The position numbers were made by a program, and so were the translations under genes. A DNA stretch of 29,405 nucleotides from IMG/VR virus record IMGVR_UViG_3300023180_000286, positions 1 to 29,405 of that record, one strand, 5' to 3'. Below the pieces are notes generated by a model. That model saw only the letters and a list, made by a program, of their open reading frames with translations, ran no database searches and was not told the origin of the DNA. This stretch comes from a virus. Below, piece after piece: positions 1-4,494 of this stretch; the stretch's first letter is position 1; each line of letters starts with the position of its first letter.

Positions 1-99
1 ATCATCACTGATTACTTCGCAGAGTACGATGTCAACTATGATGGTGAACTTGTGAAGATTTTGTGTGATGCTGTCTGCCGTAATTTCCCTGCTAACTAA
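1..99 (+). CDS. 3' end of a small gene cut by the window edge
   Basis: Frame 1 is open from the first base and ends with TAA at 97-99, giving 32 visible C-terminal residues. The tail is mixed and slightly acidic, ending in CRNFPAN. The next gene starts 5 bases later, the same tight packing as the rest of this cluster, which supports this being a real coding end. The start and most of the protein lie outside the window, so I assign no function. The short length leaves some chance that the open frame is accidental. Confidence 0.5.
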   Translation: MITDYFAEYDVNYDGELVKILCDAVCRNFPAN

Positions 100-104
100 C
101 AACA

Positions 105-326
105 ATGCAATTCCAAATTACCTACATTGAGTTTGATTTTACTGATGATATTGGTGATGGAGATACAATGGATGATTTCCTTACTGATGATTACAAAAAG
201 GAAATAGTTGACGAAACGATGTCAACAATCTGGGAGGCAGATGATGAAGATGATCTAATTGAAGAGATCACATGTGCAACAGGTTGGTGCATCAATTCTA
301 TTGATTACCGTCACATTCTTAACTGA
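105..326 (+). CDS. Small very acidic protein, function unknown
   Basis: A 73-residue protein with 22 Asp/Glu and only three Lys/Arg, clustered in two stretches (DDIGDGDTMDD near residues 14-24 and EADDEDDLIEE near 44-54). It ends in a Cys/Trp-containing segment (CATGWCINSIDY). There is no signal peptide or membrane segment. It sits 5 bases after the previous gene and 7 before the next, so it is probably co-transcribed with both. I do not recognise a family. Strongly acidic small phage proteins can be DNA mimics or host-interacting proteins, but nothing here demonstrates that. No clear Shine-Dalgarno sequence precedes the ATG. Confidence 0.75.
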   Translation: MQFQITYIEFDFTDDIGDGDTMDDFLTDDYKKEIVDETMSTIWEADDEDDLIEEITCATGWCINSIDYRHILN

Positions 327-333
327 AACTATC

Positions 334-507
334 ATGAATCGTTCCGAACTTCAAACTGCACTCATTGAGCAAATCCTGGATGACATGGACATCAAAACTA
401 TGATGGCAATGTTATATGATGTGATGGATGAGAGTTATGATAAGTATTCGGAGAAAGAATTGATCGCAGAGGTAGAAGAATACTATCCTGATTTGTTGGA
501 AGAATGA
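334..507 (+). CDS. Small acidic helical protein, function unknown
   Basis: A 57-residue protein beginning MNRSELQTALIEQIL and ending EEYYPDLLEE. It looks wholly helical and acidic, without membrane segments or Cys. The frame is open further upstream, with an ATG at 259, but that start would overlap the previous gene by 68 bases and add a Val/Leu/Thr-rich stretch that looks like out-of-frame translation. The ATG at 334, 7 bases after the preceding stop, fits the cluster better. The first regulatory cassette begins 5 bases after its stop, so it may end the upstream transcription unit. I recall no functional assignment for this type. Confidence 0.72.
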   Translation: MNRSELQTALIEQILDDMDIKTMMAMLYDVMDESYDKYSEKELIAEVEEYYPDLLEE

Positions 508-511
508 TATA

Positions 512-597
512 AACCGTGTCGATTCTCAAGTATTTTTACTATTGAGAATCGCAGCCGCGGGTGGACGGTTGAGCAACCTACACACGATTTTGGCACG
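512..597 (+). repeat. 86-base regulatory cassette, copy A (PeSL-like)
   Basis: This stretch matches 1341-1426 at 81 of 86 positions with no gap. Identity is complete over the stem-loop and over the last 37 bases (561-597); four of the five differences fall in the 9-base linker 552-560. It contains a 10-bp stem-loop, an inverted repeat GGTTGAGCAACC at 567-578 and the -35 element of a sigma70-type promoter. The arrangement is that of the promoter early stem-loop cassettes described in T4-type phages; calling it one is inference. It fills the gap between a gene end at 507 and a gene start at 643. Confidence 0.9.
520..551 (+). terminator. Stem-loop in cassette A, possible terminator or processing signal
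   Basis: Arms CGATTCTCAA (520-529) and TTGAGAATCG (542-551) pair perfectly over 10 bp around a 12-base T-rich loop. It lies 12 bases after a gene stop, where a terminator would be useful. No T-run follows the right arm, so intrinsic termination is uncertain and an RNA processing or 3'-protecting role is equally possible. Confidence 0.6.
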
Positions 598-618
598 ACC
601 CCCAAAATGCTGTAATGT
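590..618 (+). promoter_or_regulatory. Sigma70-type (early) promoter, cassette A
   Basis: TTGGCA at 590-595 differs from TTGACA at one position. A 17-base spacer leads to TAATGT at 613-618, a weak -10. The second cassette has the same -35 with the same spacing and a better -10 (TATTGT), and this conservation is the main support. Transcription would start near 625 and read into the gene at 643. Confidence 0.6.
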
Positions 619-642
619 AGAAGGGTCAAAGGAACACAAGCA

Positions 643-879
643 ATGGCAACTCCGATCTTTCCACTTTCCCCCGAAATGCAAGCAACTTGGGATGACATTA
701 TGGGTCAGATGAGTGCATTCGTGAATGACACTAATGCCGACATCGATATGGCATACGATTGGGTGTGTGAGATGCTCGACATTCCCTCCTTCGTTTACAA
801 CAATGCCGCATGGGATTCGTTCTACAAAACGTGGGAATCCTGCAACAATCGTAATGACCTCCGATATATCATCGACTGA
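643..879 (+). CDS. Small protein of unknown function
   Basis: A 78-residue protein starting MATPIFPLSPEMQATWDD, first gene after cassette A. AAAGGA at 628-633 is a reasonable ribosome binding site for the ATG at 643. The protein is rich in Asp, Met and aromatic residues (WDDIM, YDWVCEML, WDSFYKTWESC) with two Cys and no membrane segment or signal peptide. Its stop shares one base with the next start (TGATG), so the two are probably translationally coupled. It is presumably expressed early from the cassette promoter. No family recognised. Confidence 0.78.
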   Translation: MATPIFPLSPEMQATWDDIMGQMSAFVNDTNADIDMAYDWVCEMLDIPSFVYNNAAWDSFYKTWESCNNRNDLRYIID

Positions 880-1133
880 TGTACACTGACCCTTGCACAA
901 TCGCACTCCAAACTGACAATCAACTGATGGCAATTCACGAAACCAAGTTCATCATCTCCGGTCGTTTTGAACGTCCTAATGGTCACATTATGCGTGATGA
1001 GTTGGCATACATCAGCGCCACTAAAGAGGAGGCAATTGCTACATGCCAGCGCAACAATCCTAACTTTCACATTCACACTGTGAGAGAGGATCATAGTGTG
1101 CCTGAGGTTGTGAAATTGCAACCCCTTCGTTAA
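879..1133 (+). CDS. Small protein of unknown function, coupled to the previous gene
   Basis: An 84-residue protein whose ATG at 879 overlaps the preceding TGA by one base. The compact part runs from about residue 17 (MAIHETKFIISGRFERPNG) to the end, reading as strand-helix-strand: FIISGRF, then a helix with KEEAIATCQR, then FHIHTVRED. This is a pattern common in small alpha/beta phage proteins. An internal ATG at 927 would give a 68-residue version; I prefer 879 because of the overlap. No catalytic motif is visible and the function is unknown. Confidence 0.7.
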   Translation: MYTDPCTIALQTDNQLMAIHETKFIISGRFERPNGHIMRDELAYISATKEEAIATCQRNNPNFHIHTVREDHSVPEVVKLQPLR

Positions 1134-1166
1134 CACTAACTCTTCCGTTCCTTCATTAACATCATT

Positions 1167-1328
1167 ATGCGCTATTCTGTTCACTGCCCATCTGCACCTT
1201 ACGAAAATTCTTCCTTTGTTGACATCGACGATGCATGGGGTTTGTGTTTAGATCTCTCCGAAGAATTTGGTTATGCCGAAGTTCGTCAGGGTGATCATCT
1301 TCTAGGAAGTTACACAAACGGTCAGTGA
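1167..1328 (+). CDS. 53-residue protein of unknown function
   Basis: An open frame starting MRYSVHCPSAPYENSSFVD at 1167 and ending TGA at 1326-1328. It fills the gap between the 84-residue gene and cassette B. The sequence is plausible for a folded protein (DDAWGLCLDLSEEFGYAEVR, then a short polar tail) and uses the same CGT/CGC arginine codons as its neighbours. No Shine-Dalgarno is obvious. It is the last gene of the segment between the two regulatory cassettes. No family recognised; it is short enough that some doubt remains. Confidence 0.62.
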   Translation: MRYSVHCPSAPYENSSFVDIDDAWGLCLDLSEEFGYAEVRQGDHLLGSYTNGQ

Positions 1329-1340
1329 GTTTCTATCACT

Positions 1341-1426
1341 AACCGTTTCGATTCTCAAGTATTTTTACTATTGAGAATCGGAGCTGCCAGTGGACGGTTG
1401 AGCAACCTACACACGATTTTGGCACG
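1341..1426 (+). repeat. 86-base regulatory cassette, copy B (PeSL-like)
   Basis: Second copy of the element at 512-597, 829 bases downstream, in the same orientation and again in a gap between genes. It keeps the stem-loop, the GGTTGAGCAACC inverted repeat (1396-1407) and the -35 TTGGCA. Sequence past 1426 diverges, apart from the promoter spacing and part of the -10, so the duplicated unit ends just after the -35 element. Confidence 0.9.
1349..1380 (+). terminator. Stem-loop in cassette B, possible terminator or processing signal
   Basis: Identical to the copy A hairpin: arms 1349-1358 and 1371-1380, 10 bp, 12-base loop. It starts 21 bases after a gene stop. As in copy A, no T-run follows, so the terminator reading rests on position and structure only. 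Confidence 0.6.
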
Positions 1427-1447
1427 GTGCCCTAGATCGTGTATTGT
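1419..1447 (+). promoter_or_regulatory. Sigma70-type (early) promoter, cassette B
   Basis: TTGGCA (1419-1424), 17-base spacer, TATTGT (1442-1447, four of six against TATAAT). The hairpin-to--35 distance of 38 bases equals that in copy A. Transcription would start near 1454, leaving a leader of about 43 bases before the gene at 1497. Confidence 0.65.
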
Positions 1448-1455
1448 ATAGGAGT

Positions 1456-1474
1456 GGAGGGGACAGCACCCTCC
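1456..1474 (+). other. GC-rich hairpin in the 5' leader of the next gene
   Basis: GGAGGG (1456-1461) pairs with CCCTCC (1469-1474) over 6 bp around the loop GACAGCA, almost at the predicted transcript 5' end. Cassette A has nothing matching. It could stabilise the transcript or mask a GGAGG-like ribosome binding element, though that element is about 35 bases from the start codon and so is not a normal Shine-Dalgarno. Confidence 0.4.
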
Positions 1475-1496
1475 CAAGTCCCTTCTCTTCTCTCTC

Positions 1497-1859
1497 ATGC
1501 GTAAGATCGAATCTGAAATGATTGCCGCAATCAACAACAATCAGGATTGGAAGTGCGATAACACTGAAGTTATCCACACTTGCGACAATGTGAACCCTCC
1601 CGTGTCCCATGTATATCTGCACGGGAACAAGATTGCTGAGGTTGGTGATGACTTTCTCAAATTGTTTGATGGTGGTTATCAGTCAAAGACTACAAAATCC
1701 CGTCTGAATGCACTTCTTTCTGAGTTTGGTTACACTTGCGGAACCAAGCAAGAGTATATTTTCCAGAAACAATATGAGTGGTTCATTCAAATGTTCGACC
1801 TGACTGAAAAGGCAATGCGGACTATTCCTTTCACCGACGGAATGCGTTTGGCAGGATGA
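1497..1859 (+). CDS. Conserved-type phage protein, function unknown
   Basis: A 120-residue protein beginning MRKIESEMIAAINNNQDW. Visible landmarks are a strand-turn-strand (VSHVYLHGNKIAEVGDD) and a helical part containing TKSRLNALLSEFG near residues 66-78. I recall proteins with this opening and the VYLHGNKIA and TTKSRLNAL segments as recurrent hypothetical proteins of marine phages, none with a function. It stands alone between cassette B and a terminator-like hairpin, so it is probably a one-gene early transcript. There is no Shine-Dalgarno; the leader just before the ATG is pyrimidine-rich. Arginine codons are CGN. Confidence 0.82.
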   Translation: MRKIESEMIAAINNNQDWKCDNTEVIHTCDNVNPPVSHVYLHGNKIAEVGDDFLKLFDGGYQSKTTKSRLNALLSEFGYTCGTKQEYIFQKQYEWFIQMFDLTEKAMRTIPFTDGMRLAG

Positions 1860-1866
1860 CAACTTT

Positions 1867-1883
1867 GGGGGTTAAATTCCCCC
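1867..1883 (+). terminator. Terminator-like hairpin after the 120-residue gene
   Basis: GGGGG (1867-1871), loop TTAAATT, CCCCC (1879-1883), then a T-rich tract up to about 1900. It lies 8 bases after a stop codon. The stem is short but all G-C. Confidence 0.55.
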
Positions 1884-1914
1884 TCAATTGTTTTCACTTT
1901 ACCAACACAACATT

Positions 1915-2826
1915 ATGAAAAACCTTCACATCGAACACCCCGAAGATACCATCCTCACAGGTGATCTTTCTGTCCTAGATTCTTTCCTCTCTGAGTGTTA
2001 TCTTTCCGTCAAAATTGATGGTGCTCCCGCAATCGTATGGGGCACTAATCCTGCGACTGGAAATTTCTTCGTAGGCACCAAAAGTGTCTTCAACAAAGTT
2101 AAAATCAAAATCAACGAATCTCATGAAGAAATTGATGCGAACCACGTCGGTGAAGTTGCAAAAATTCTGCACGATTGTTTTGATTGGTTACCTCGTACAG
2201 ATGGCATTTTCCAAGGGGATTTTATCGGTTTCGGTGGATCTGACGAATATACTCCCAACACAATCACCTATAAGTTTCCAACAGTAATCGATCAAAATAT
2301 CATCGTTGCTCCACATACTTTCTACACTGCAGAGAGTGACTTAAGGGATGCAATCGCACACCCGATGAAGTTTACCATCACCGACACAGTTTACTGTAAG
2401 TTTGTGAAACCCTGTGCCCGTATCTTCTCTGGCAATTATATCACCTGTGCGGGTTCGTTTGATGATCTTTCTGAGGTCATTCAGTTCGCTAAAGTAATGG
2501 CACAGAATGTTCAGTTCGTCGATGATAAGCAAGCAAAGGAAATTAAAAAGCAACTTAACAAGTGCATTCGTGAGAATACACCGATTGATGATAATGCTTT
2601 TGACTGTGATTACACTCTGATTGCATTCTGGAAACTGGTGCAATCTATCAAAGATGATGCACTCTTTCTGTGCCGTAATAATGGTCCCGAAGCATACATC
2701 GGTCAGGATCGAATTGACTCTGAAGGTTATGTAATGCACAATGAGTTCGGTGCATATAAGTTGGTGAATCGTCGTCTCTTCAGTGCTGCTAACTTTAACA
2801 ACAATCGTTTCCAGACTGCATCATGA
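1915..2826 (+). CDS. Predicted RNA/DNA ligase-fold nucleotidyltransferase
   Basis: A 303-residue protein with the covalent nucleotidyltransferase signature in order: motif I KIDGAP with candidate AMP-accepting Lys33, a motif III-like DGIFQGDFIGF (96-106), motif IV EGYVMH (270-275) and motif V YKLVNR (281-286), followed by LFSAANF. This pattern is shared by RNA ligases and ATP-dependent DNA ligases, which adenylate a lysine and seal 5'-phosphate/3'-hydroxyl ends. There is no separate C-terminal domain, so it is a minimal version; RNA repair is likelier than DNA replication, but the substrate is inferred. An in-frame ATG at 1888 would start inside the preceding terminator region; 1915 is preferred. 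Its last bases overlap the next gene (ATGA), suggesting coupled translation. Confidence 0.75.
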   Translation: MKNLHIEHPEDTILTGDLSVLDSFLSECYLSVKIDGAPAIVWGTNPATGNFFVGTKSVFNKVKIKINESHEEIDANHVGEVAKILHDCFDWLPRTDGIFQGDFIGFGGSDEYTPNTITYKFPTVIDQNIIVAPHTFYTAESDLRDAIAHPMKFTITDTVYCKFVKPCARIFSGNYITCAGSFDDLSEVIQFAKVMAQNVQFVDDKQAKEIKKQLNKCIRENTPIDDNAFDCDYTLIAFWKLVQSIKDDALFLCRNNGPEAYIGQDRIDSEGYVMHNEFGAYKLVNRRLFSAANFNNNRFQTAS

Positions 2827-3020
2827 AACATCAAAAAGAACTCACAAAGTACATGGAATCTGAAGGATTTGAGTTGCAACGACAGAAAAATCATTTGGTT
2901 TGGAGGCATCATACAGGGGTGAAGATTCATACGGCATCGACACCCTCCTGCCGTCATTCTTTGAATCAGGTTAAACGTGATGTGCGACGCAAGTTGATAC
3001 AAATAGGCATTCGTTCGTGA
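2823..3020 (+). CDS. HicA-like small basic protein
   Basis: A 65-residue basic protein overlapping the ligase-like gene by 4 bases (ATGA). It reads helix (KELTKYMESEGFEL), strand (RQKNHLVWRHH), strand (VKIHTAST), then helix (HSLNQVKRDVRRKL). This order, with GFE, a His after the first strand turn (His24) and a C-terminal basic helix, is that of HicA/YcfA-type double-stranded-RNA-binding-fold proteins. HicA toxins cleave mRNA using the His; phages and prophages also carry solitary relatives with a similar STPS stretch. No HicB-type antitoxin follows. A terminator-like hairpin lies 10 bases after the stop. Toxin activity is not demonstrated; RNA binding is the safer inference. Confidence 0.65.
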   Translation: MKHQKELTKYMESEGFELQRQKNHLVWRHHTGVKIHTASTPSCRHSLNQVKRDVRRKLIQIGIRS

Positions 3021-3030
3021 ATCACCAGTT

Positions 3031-3049
3031 AGGGGGTATTATGCCCCCT
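3031..3049 (+). terminator. Terminator-like hairpin after the HicA-like gene
   Basis: AGGGGGTA (3031-3038) pairs with TGCCCCCT (3042-3049), 8 bp with one G-T pair and a 3-base loop TTA. The T-tract after it is weak (TATATGTTG). It closes the ligase-like/HicA-like unit. Confidence 0.65.
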
Positions 3050-3100
3050 TATATGTTGCCCGCCGTGTATATAAAACCCATGGGTCCCCCTAATCTATAA

Positions 3101-3111
3101 AGTGTTACACT
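3101..3111. promoter_or_regulatory. Inverted repeat AGTGTTACACT, possible operator
   Basis: AGTGT and ACACT flank a single central T in the 127-base gap between the HicA-like and AbrB-like genes. No convincing -35/-10 pair was found around it. Short repeats like this occur by chance, so this is tentative. Confidence 0.3.
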
Positions 3112-3147
3112 CGACCTTTAAATTATTCACACACATATATAAAATCA

Positions 3148-3342
3148 ATGGTAGATTTCAAAGAAATGCAAAAAAATCCGGAGGAAAATTTTACCACCGT
3201 AGAAGTCGATCCAGTTACTGGAGAGTATTATGTTACGATTCCTGAATGGATTCTGAATGAGTATGGATGGTATGAGGGCACCGAAGTAAACATGGAAGTC
3301 GAAGGAGACTGTATTATAATTACGGATATCAAGAAGGATTGA
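3148..3342 (+). CDS. AbrB/MazE-like (SpoVT-AbrB fold) small protein
   Basis: A 64-residue acidic protein. Residues 17-61 follow the SpoVT-AbrB swapped-hairpin pattern: a first strand (VEVDPVTGEYYVTIP), a short helix (EWILNEYGW), the YEGTEV turn, then two strands (VNMEVEGD, CIIITDIK). Family members such as AbrB and MazE bind DNA as dimers and serve as transition-state regulators or as antitoxins. The usual basic residues near the first strand are missing here, so DNA binding is uncertain. It follows a terminator-like hairpin, and its stop overlaps the -35 of a strong promoter. It may be a local regulator; that is inference. Confidence 0.62.
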   Translation: MVDFKEMQKNPEENFTTVEVDPVTGEYYVTIPEWILNEYGWYEGTEVNMEVEGDCIIITDIKKD

Positions 3343-3367
3343 CACCGTATAGATAATACTGTATGAT
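3339..3367 (+). promoter_or_regulatory. Near-consensus sigma70 promoter for the glycosyltransferase unit
   Basis: A perfect TTGACA at 3339-3344, a 17-base spacer, and TATGAT at 3362-3367 (five of six). This is the best sigma70 match I found by eye in the window. The -35 overlaps the stop codon of the AbrB-like gene. Transcription would start around 3373-3375, giving a leader of about 33 bases. Confidence 0.78.
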
Positions 3368-3372
3368 ATTTG

Positions 3373-3384
3373 TTGTACGTACAA
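3373..3384. promoter_or_regulatory. 12-base palindrome at the predicted transcription start
   Basis: TTGTACGTACAA is a perfect palindrome placed 5 bases after the -10, just where a repressor site would block initiation. The AbrB-like gene immediately upstream is an obvious but unproven candidate for binding here. Confidence 0.45.
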
Positions 3385-3406
3385 ACTGAAGTAATTACTC
3401 TCTATT

Positions 3407-4165
3407 ATGGCTAAAGGATTTACGGTAAAAGCAAAGGCTCCCACACCGTCGCAAAGTGCTCCAGAGTGGGACTATGAGCAAGCAAAAGAGATGATCCGTG
3501 GAAAATCGATTGTCTTTTGTCTTCCTGGAAGAGGCGTCTCGTATACGTATCTGAAAAATTTTGTACAATTGTGTTTTGATATTGTACAAGCAGGAGCATC
3601 TATCCAGATCTCGCAAGATTATTCATCGATGGTAAATTTTGCAAGATGCAAGTGTTTAGGTGCGAATGTTCTGCGTGGACCAGATCAACTTCCTTGGGAT
3701 GGAAAACTGAATTATGATTATCAATTATGGATTGATAGTGATATTGTTTTCAACACTGAAAAGTTTTATCAATTGATTTTGATGGACAAAGACATTGCGG
3801 CAGGTTGGTACATGACCGAAGATGGTCGCACGACTTCTGTTGCACACTGGTTAGAGGAAGATGATTTCCGCAATAATGGTGGTGTCATGAACCATGAAAC
3901 TGGTGAAACAATCACCAAGCGTCGTAAACCATTTACAGTTGATTACACTGGATTTGGTTGGTTACTTATTAAGAATGGTGTATTTGAACATCCTGAAATG
4001 AAGTATCCTTGGTTTGCTCCCAAGATGCAAGTCTTCGAATCTGGACAGGTTCAGGACATGTGTGGAGAAGATGTATCATTCTGTCTGGACGCAAAGGAAG
4101 CAGGATTTGAAATTTGGTGCGATCCTCGCGTTAGAGTCGGTCACGAAAAGTCAAGGGTTATTTGA
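3407..4165 (+). CDS. GT-A fold glycosyltransferase
   Basis: A 252-residue soluble protein with a GT-A layout: a nucleotide-binding beginning (KSIVFCLPGRGVSY, 33-46), an ARCKCLGANVLR helix region (79-90), the DxD motif in LWIDSDIVF (Asp110 and Asp112, metal/sugar-nucleotide binding), VDYTGFGWLLIKNGVF (178-193), the acceptor-side GEDVSFC (220-226) and a late VRVGHEKS with His246, the usual third metal ligand. It should transfer a sugar from a nucleotide-sugar donor; donor and acceptor are unknown. It has no membrane segment. It sits under a strong sigma70 promoter just before the late baseplate genes, so virion glycosylation or host surface/DNA modification are both possible. Arginine codons are mixed CGN and AGA. 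Confidence 0.82.
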   Translation: MAKGFTVKAKAPTPSQSAPEWDYEQAKEMIRGKSIVFCLPGRGVSYTYLKNFVQLCFDIVQAGASIQISQDYSSMVNFARCKCLGANVLRGPDQLPWDGKLNYDYQLWIDSDIVFNTEKFYQLILMDKDIAAGWYMTEDGRTTSVAHWLEEDDFRNNGGVMNHETGETITKRRKPFTVDYTGFGWLLIKNGVFEHPEMKYPWFAPKMQVFESGQVQDMCGEDVSFCLDAKEAGFEIWCDPRVRVGHEKSRVI

Positions 4166-4166
4166 T

Positions 4167-4346
4167 ATGGCTGACGAATCTTACAACATTTATCATAAAG
4201 GTAGTAGGATTTATAGTAACTTGACAGAATTAGAATATTTTGATATTATGGAGGACCTGTCGATAGAGTATTATCAGACGGGTTCTCCAAGACCTGAAGA
4301 TCTTGAAACTGAAATTACTAGGAGATTAAAAAATGGCAATGCGTAA
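4167..4346 (+). CDS. 59-residue acidic protein, function unknown
   Basis: It starts MADESYNIYHKGSRIYSNLT one base after the glycosyltransferase stop. The frame is open further upstream, but that part lies inside the glycosyltransferase gene and is not used here. It is mainly helical (LTELEYFDIMEDLSIEYYQTG) and ends in RRLKNGNA. Proteins with an IYHKG...YFDIMEDL...YQTGSP pattern recur, to my recollection, beside structural genes of cyanomyoviruses, with no function known. Its last 14 bases overlap the next gene in another frame. The GSPRPE segment recalls one in T4 gp53, but the length and the rest do not match. Confidence 0.75.
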   Translation: MADESYNIYHKGSRIYSNLTELEYFDIMEDLSIEYYQTGSPRPEDLETEITRRLKNGNA

Positions 4347-4470
4347 AGGCGGTGGTTATGTTGAAGGCGCACCGAAGAAAACTCGTCAAGGATGTGGTTC
4401 TCATACCAAGTATGCCGCGTCTTCTCGCAATAAAGCTCGTAAGAAGTATCGCGGTCAAGGTAAGGGTTAA
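4333..4470 (+). CDS. Tiny highly basic Gly/Lys/Arg-rich protein
   Basis: A 45-residue protein, MAMRKGGGYVEGAPKKTRQG followed by a basic tail (RNKARKKYRGQGKG). Thirteen of 45 residues are Lys/Arg and only one is acidic. It overlaps the previous gene by 14 bases. The composition suggests nucleic-acid or ribosome binding, or a virion-associated basic peptide, and I recall similar small proteins with GAPKKTRQG and SRNKA segments in cyanomyoviruses. Function unknown. It is followed directly by a hairpin that overlaps the next start codon. Confidence 0.75.
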   Translation: MAMRKGGGYVEGAPKKTRQGCGSHTKYAASSRNKARKKYRGQGKG

Positions 4471-4494
4471 ATAAGACAGTCAATAAAGTCTTAT
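4471..4494 (+). promoter_or_regulatory. Hairpin enclosing the start codon of the next gene
   Basis: ATAAGAC (4471-4477) and GTCTTAT (4488-4494) form a perfect 7-bp inverted repeat with a 10-base loop. The first two bases of the ATG at 4493 are in the right arm. Ribosomes finishing the upstream gene (stop at 4468-4470) would be positioned to open it, so it may couple translation of the two genes. Confidence 0.5.

Noticed and set aside
526-933. Long open frame on the minus strand across the cassette and the 78-residue gene
   Set aside because: It runs through the stem-loop and promoter and opposes two genes with a ribosome binding site and a TGATG overlap; Pro/Cys/His-rich translation looks like a shadow frame. 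A similar minus frame covers cassette B because the DNA is repeated.
512-1426. Direct repeats as ends of an insertion sequence or transposon
   Set aside because: No transposase or recombinase lies between them, no terminal inverted repeats or target duplications are visible, and the repeats contain a promoter and a hairpin, which explains them better.
1888-1914. Upstream start giving a 312-residue ligase-like protein
   Set aside because: The extra nine residues come from the T-rich tract after the terminator-like hairpin; the ATG at 1915 begins the conserved-looking part and leaves a normal leader.
3066-3102. Sigma70 promoter for the AbrB-like gene using TATAAA at 3070 or 3097
   Set aside because: No acceptable -35 lies 15-19 bases upstream of either; isolated AT-rich hexamers are expected by chance in this gap.
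4014-4166. Upstream in-frame extension of the 59-residue gene
   Set aside because: It lies wholly inside the glycosyltransferase coding region, whose late GED and His motifs are intact; the ATG at 4167 follows that stop by one base.
4167-4346. gp53-like baseplate protein, because of a GSPRPE segment
   Set aside because: T4 gp53 is about 196 residues and no other part fits; a six-residue likeness in a 59-residue protein is not enough.
4465-4473. Late promoter GTTAAATA before the 221-residue gene
   Set aside because: Only six of eight positions match TATAAATA and it overlaps a stop codon and a hairpin arm; the three exact matches set a clearly higher standard.
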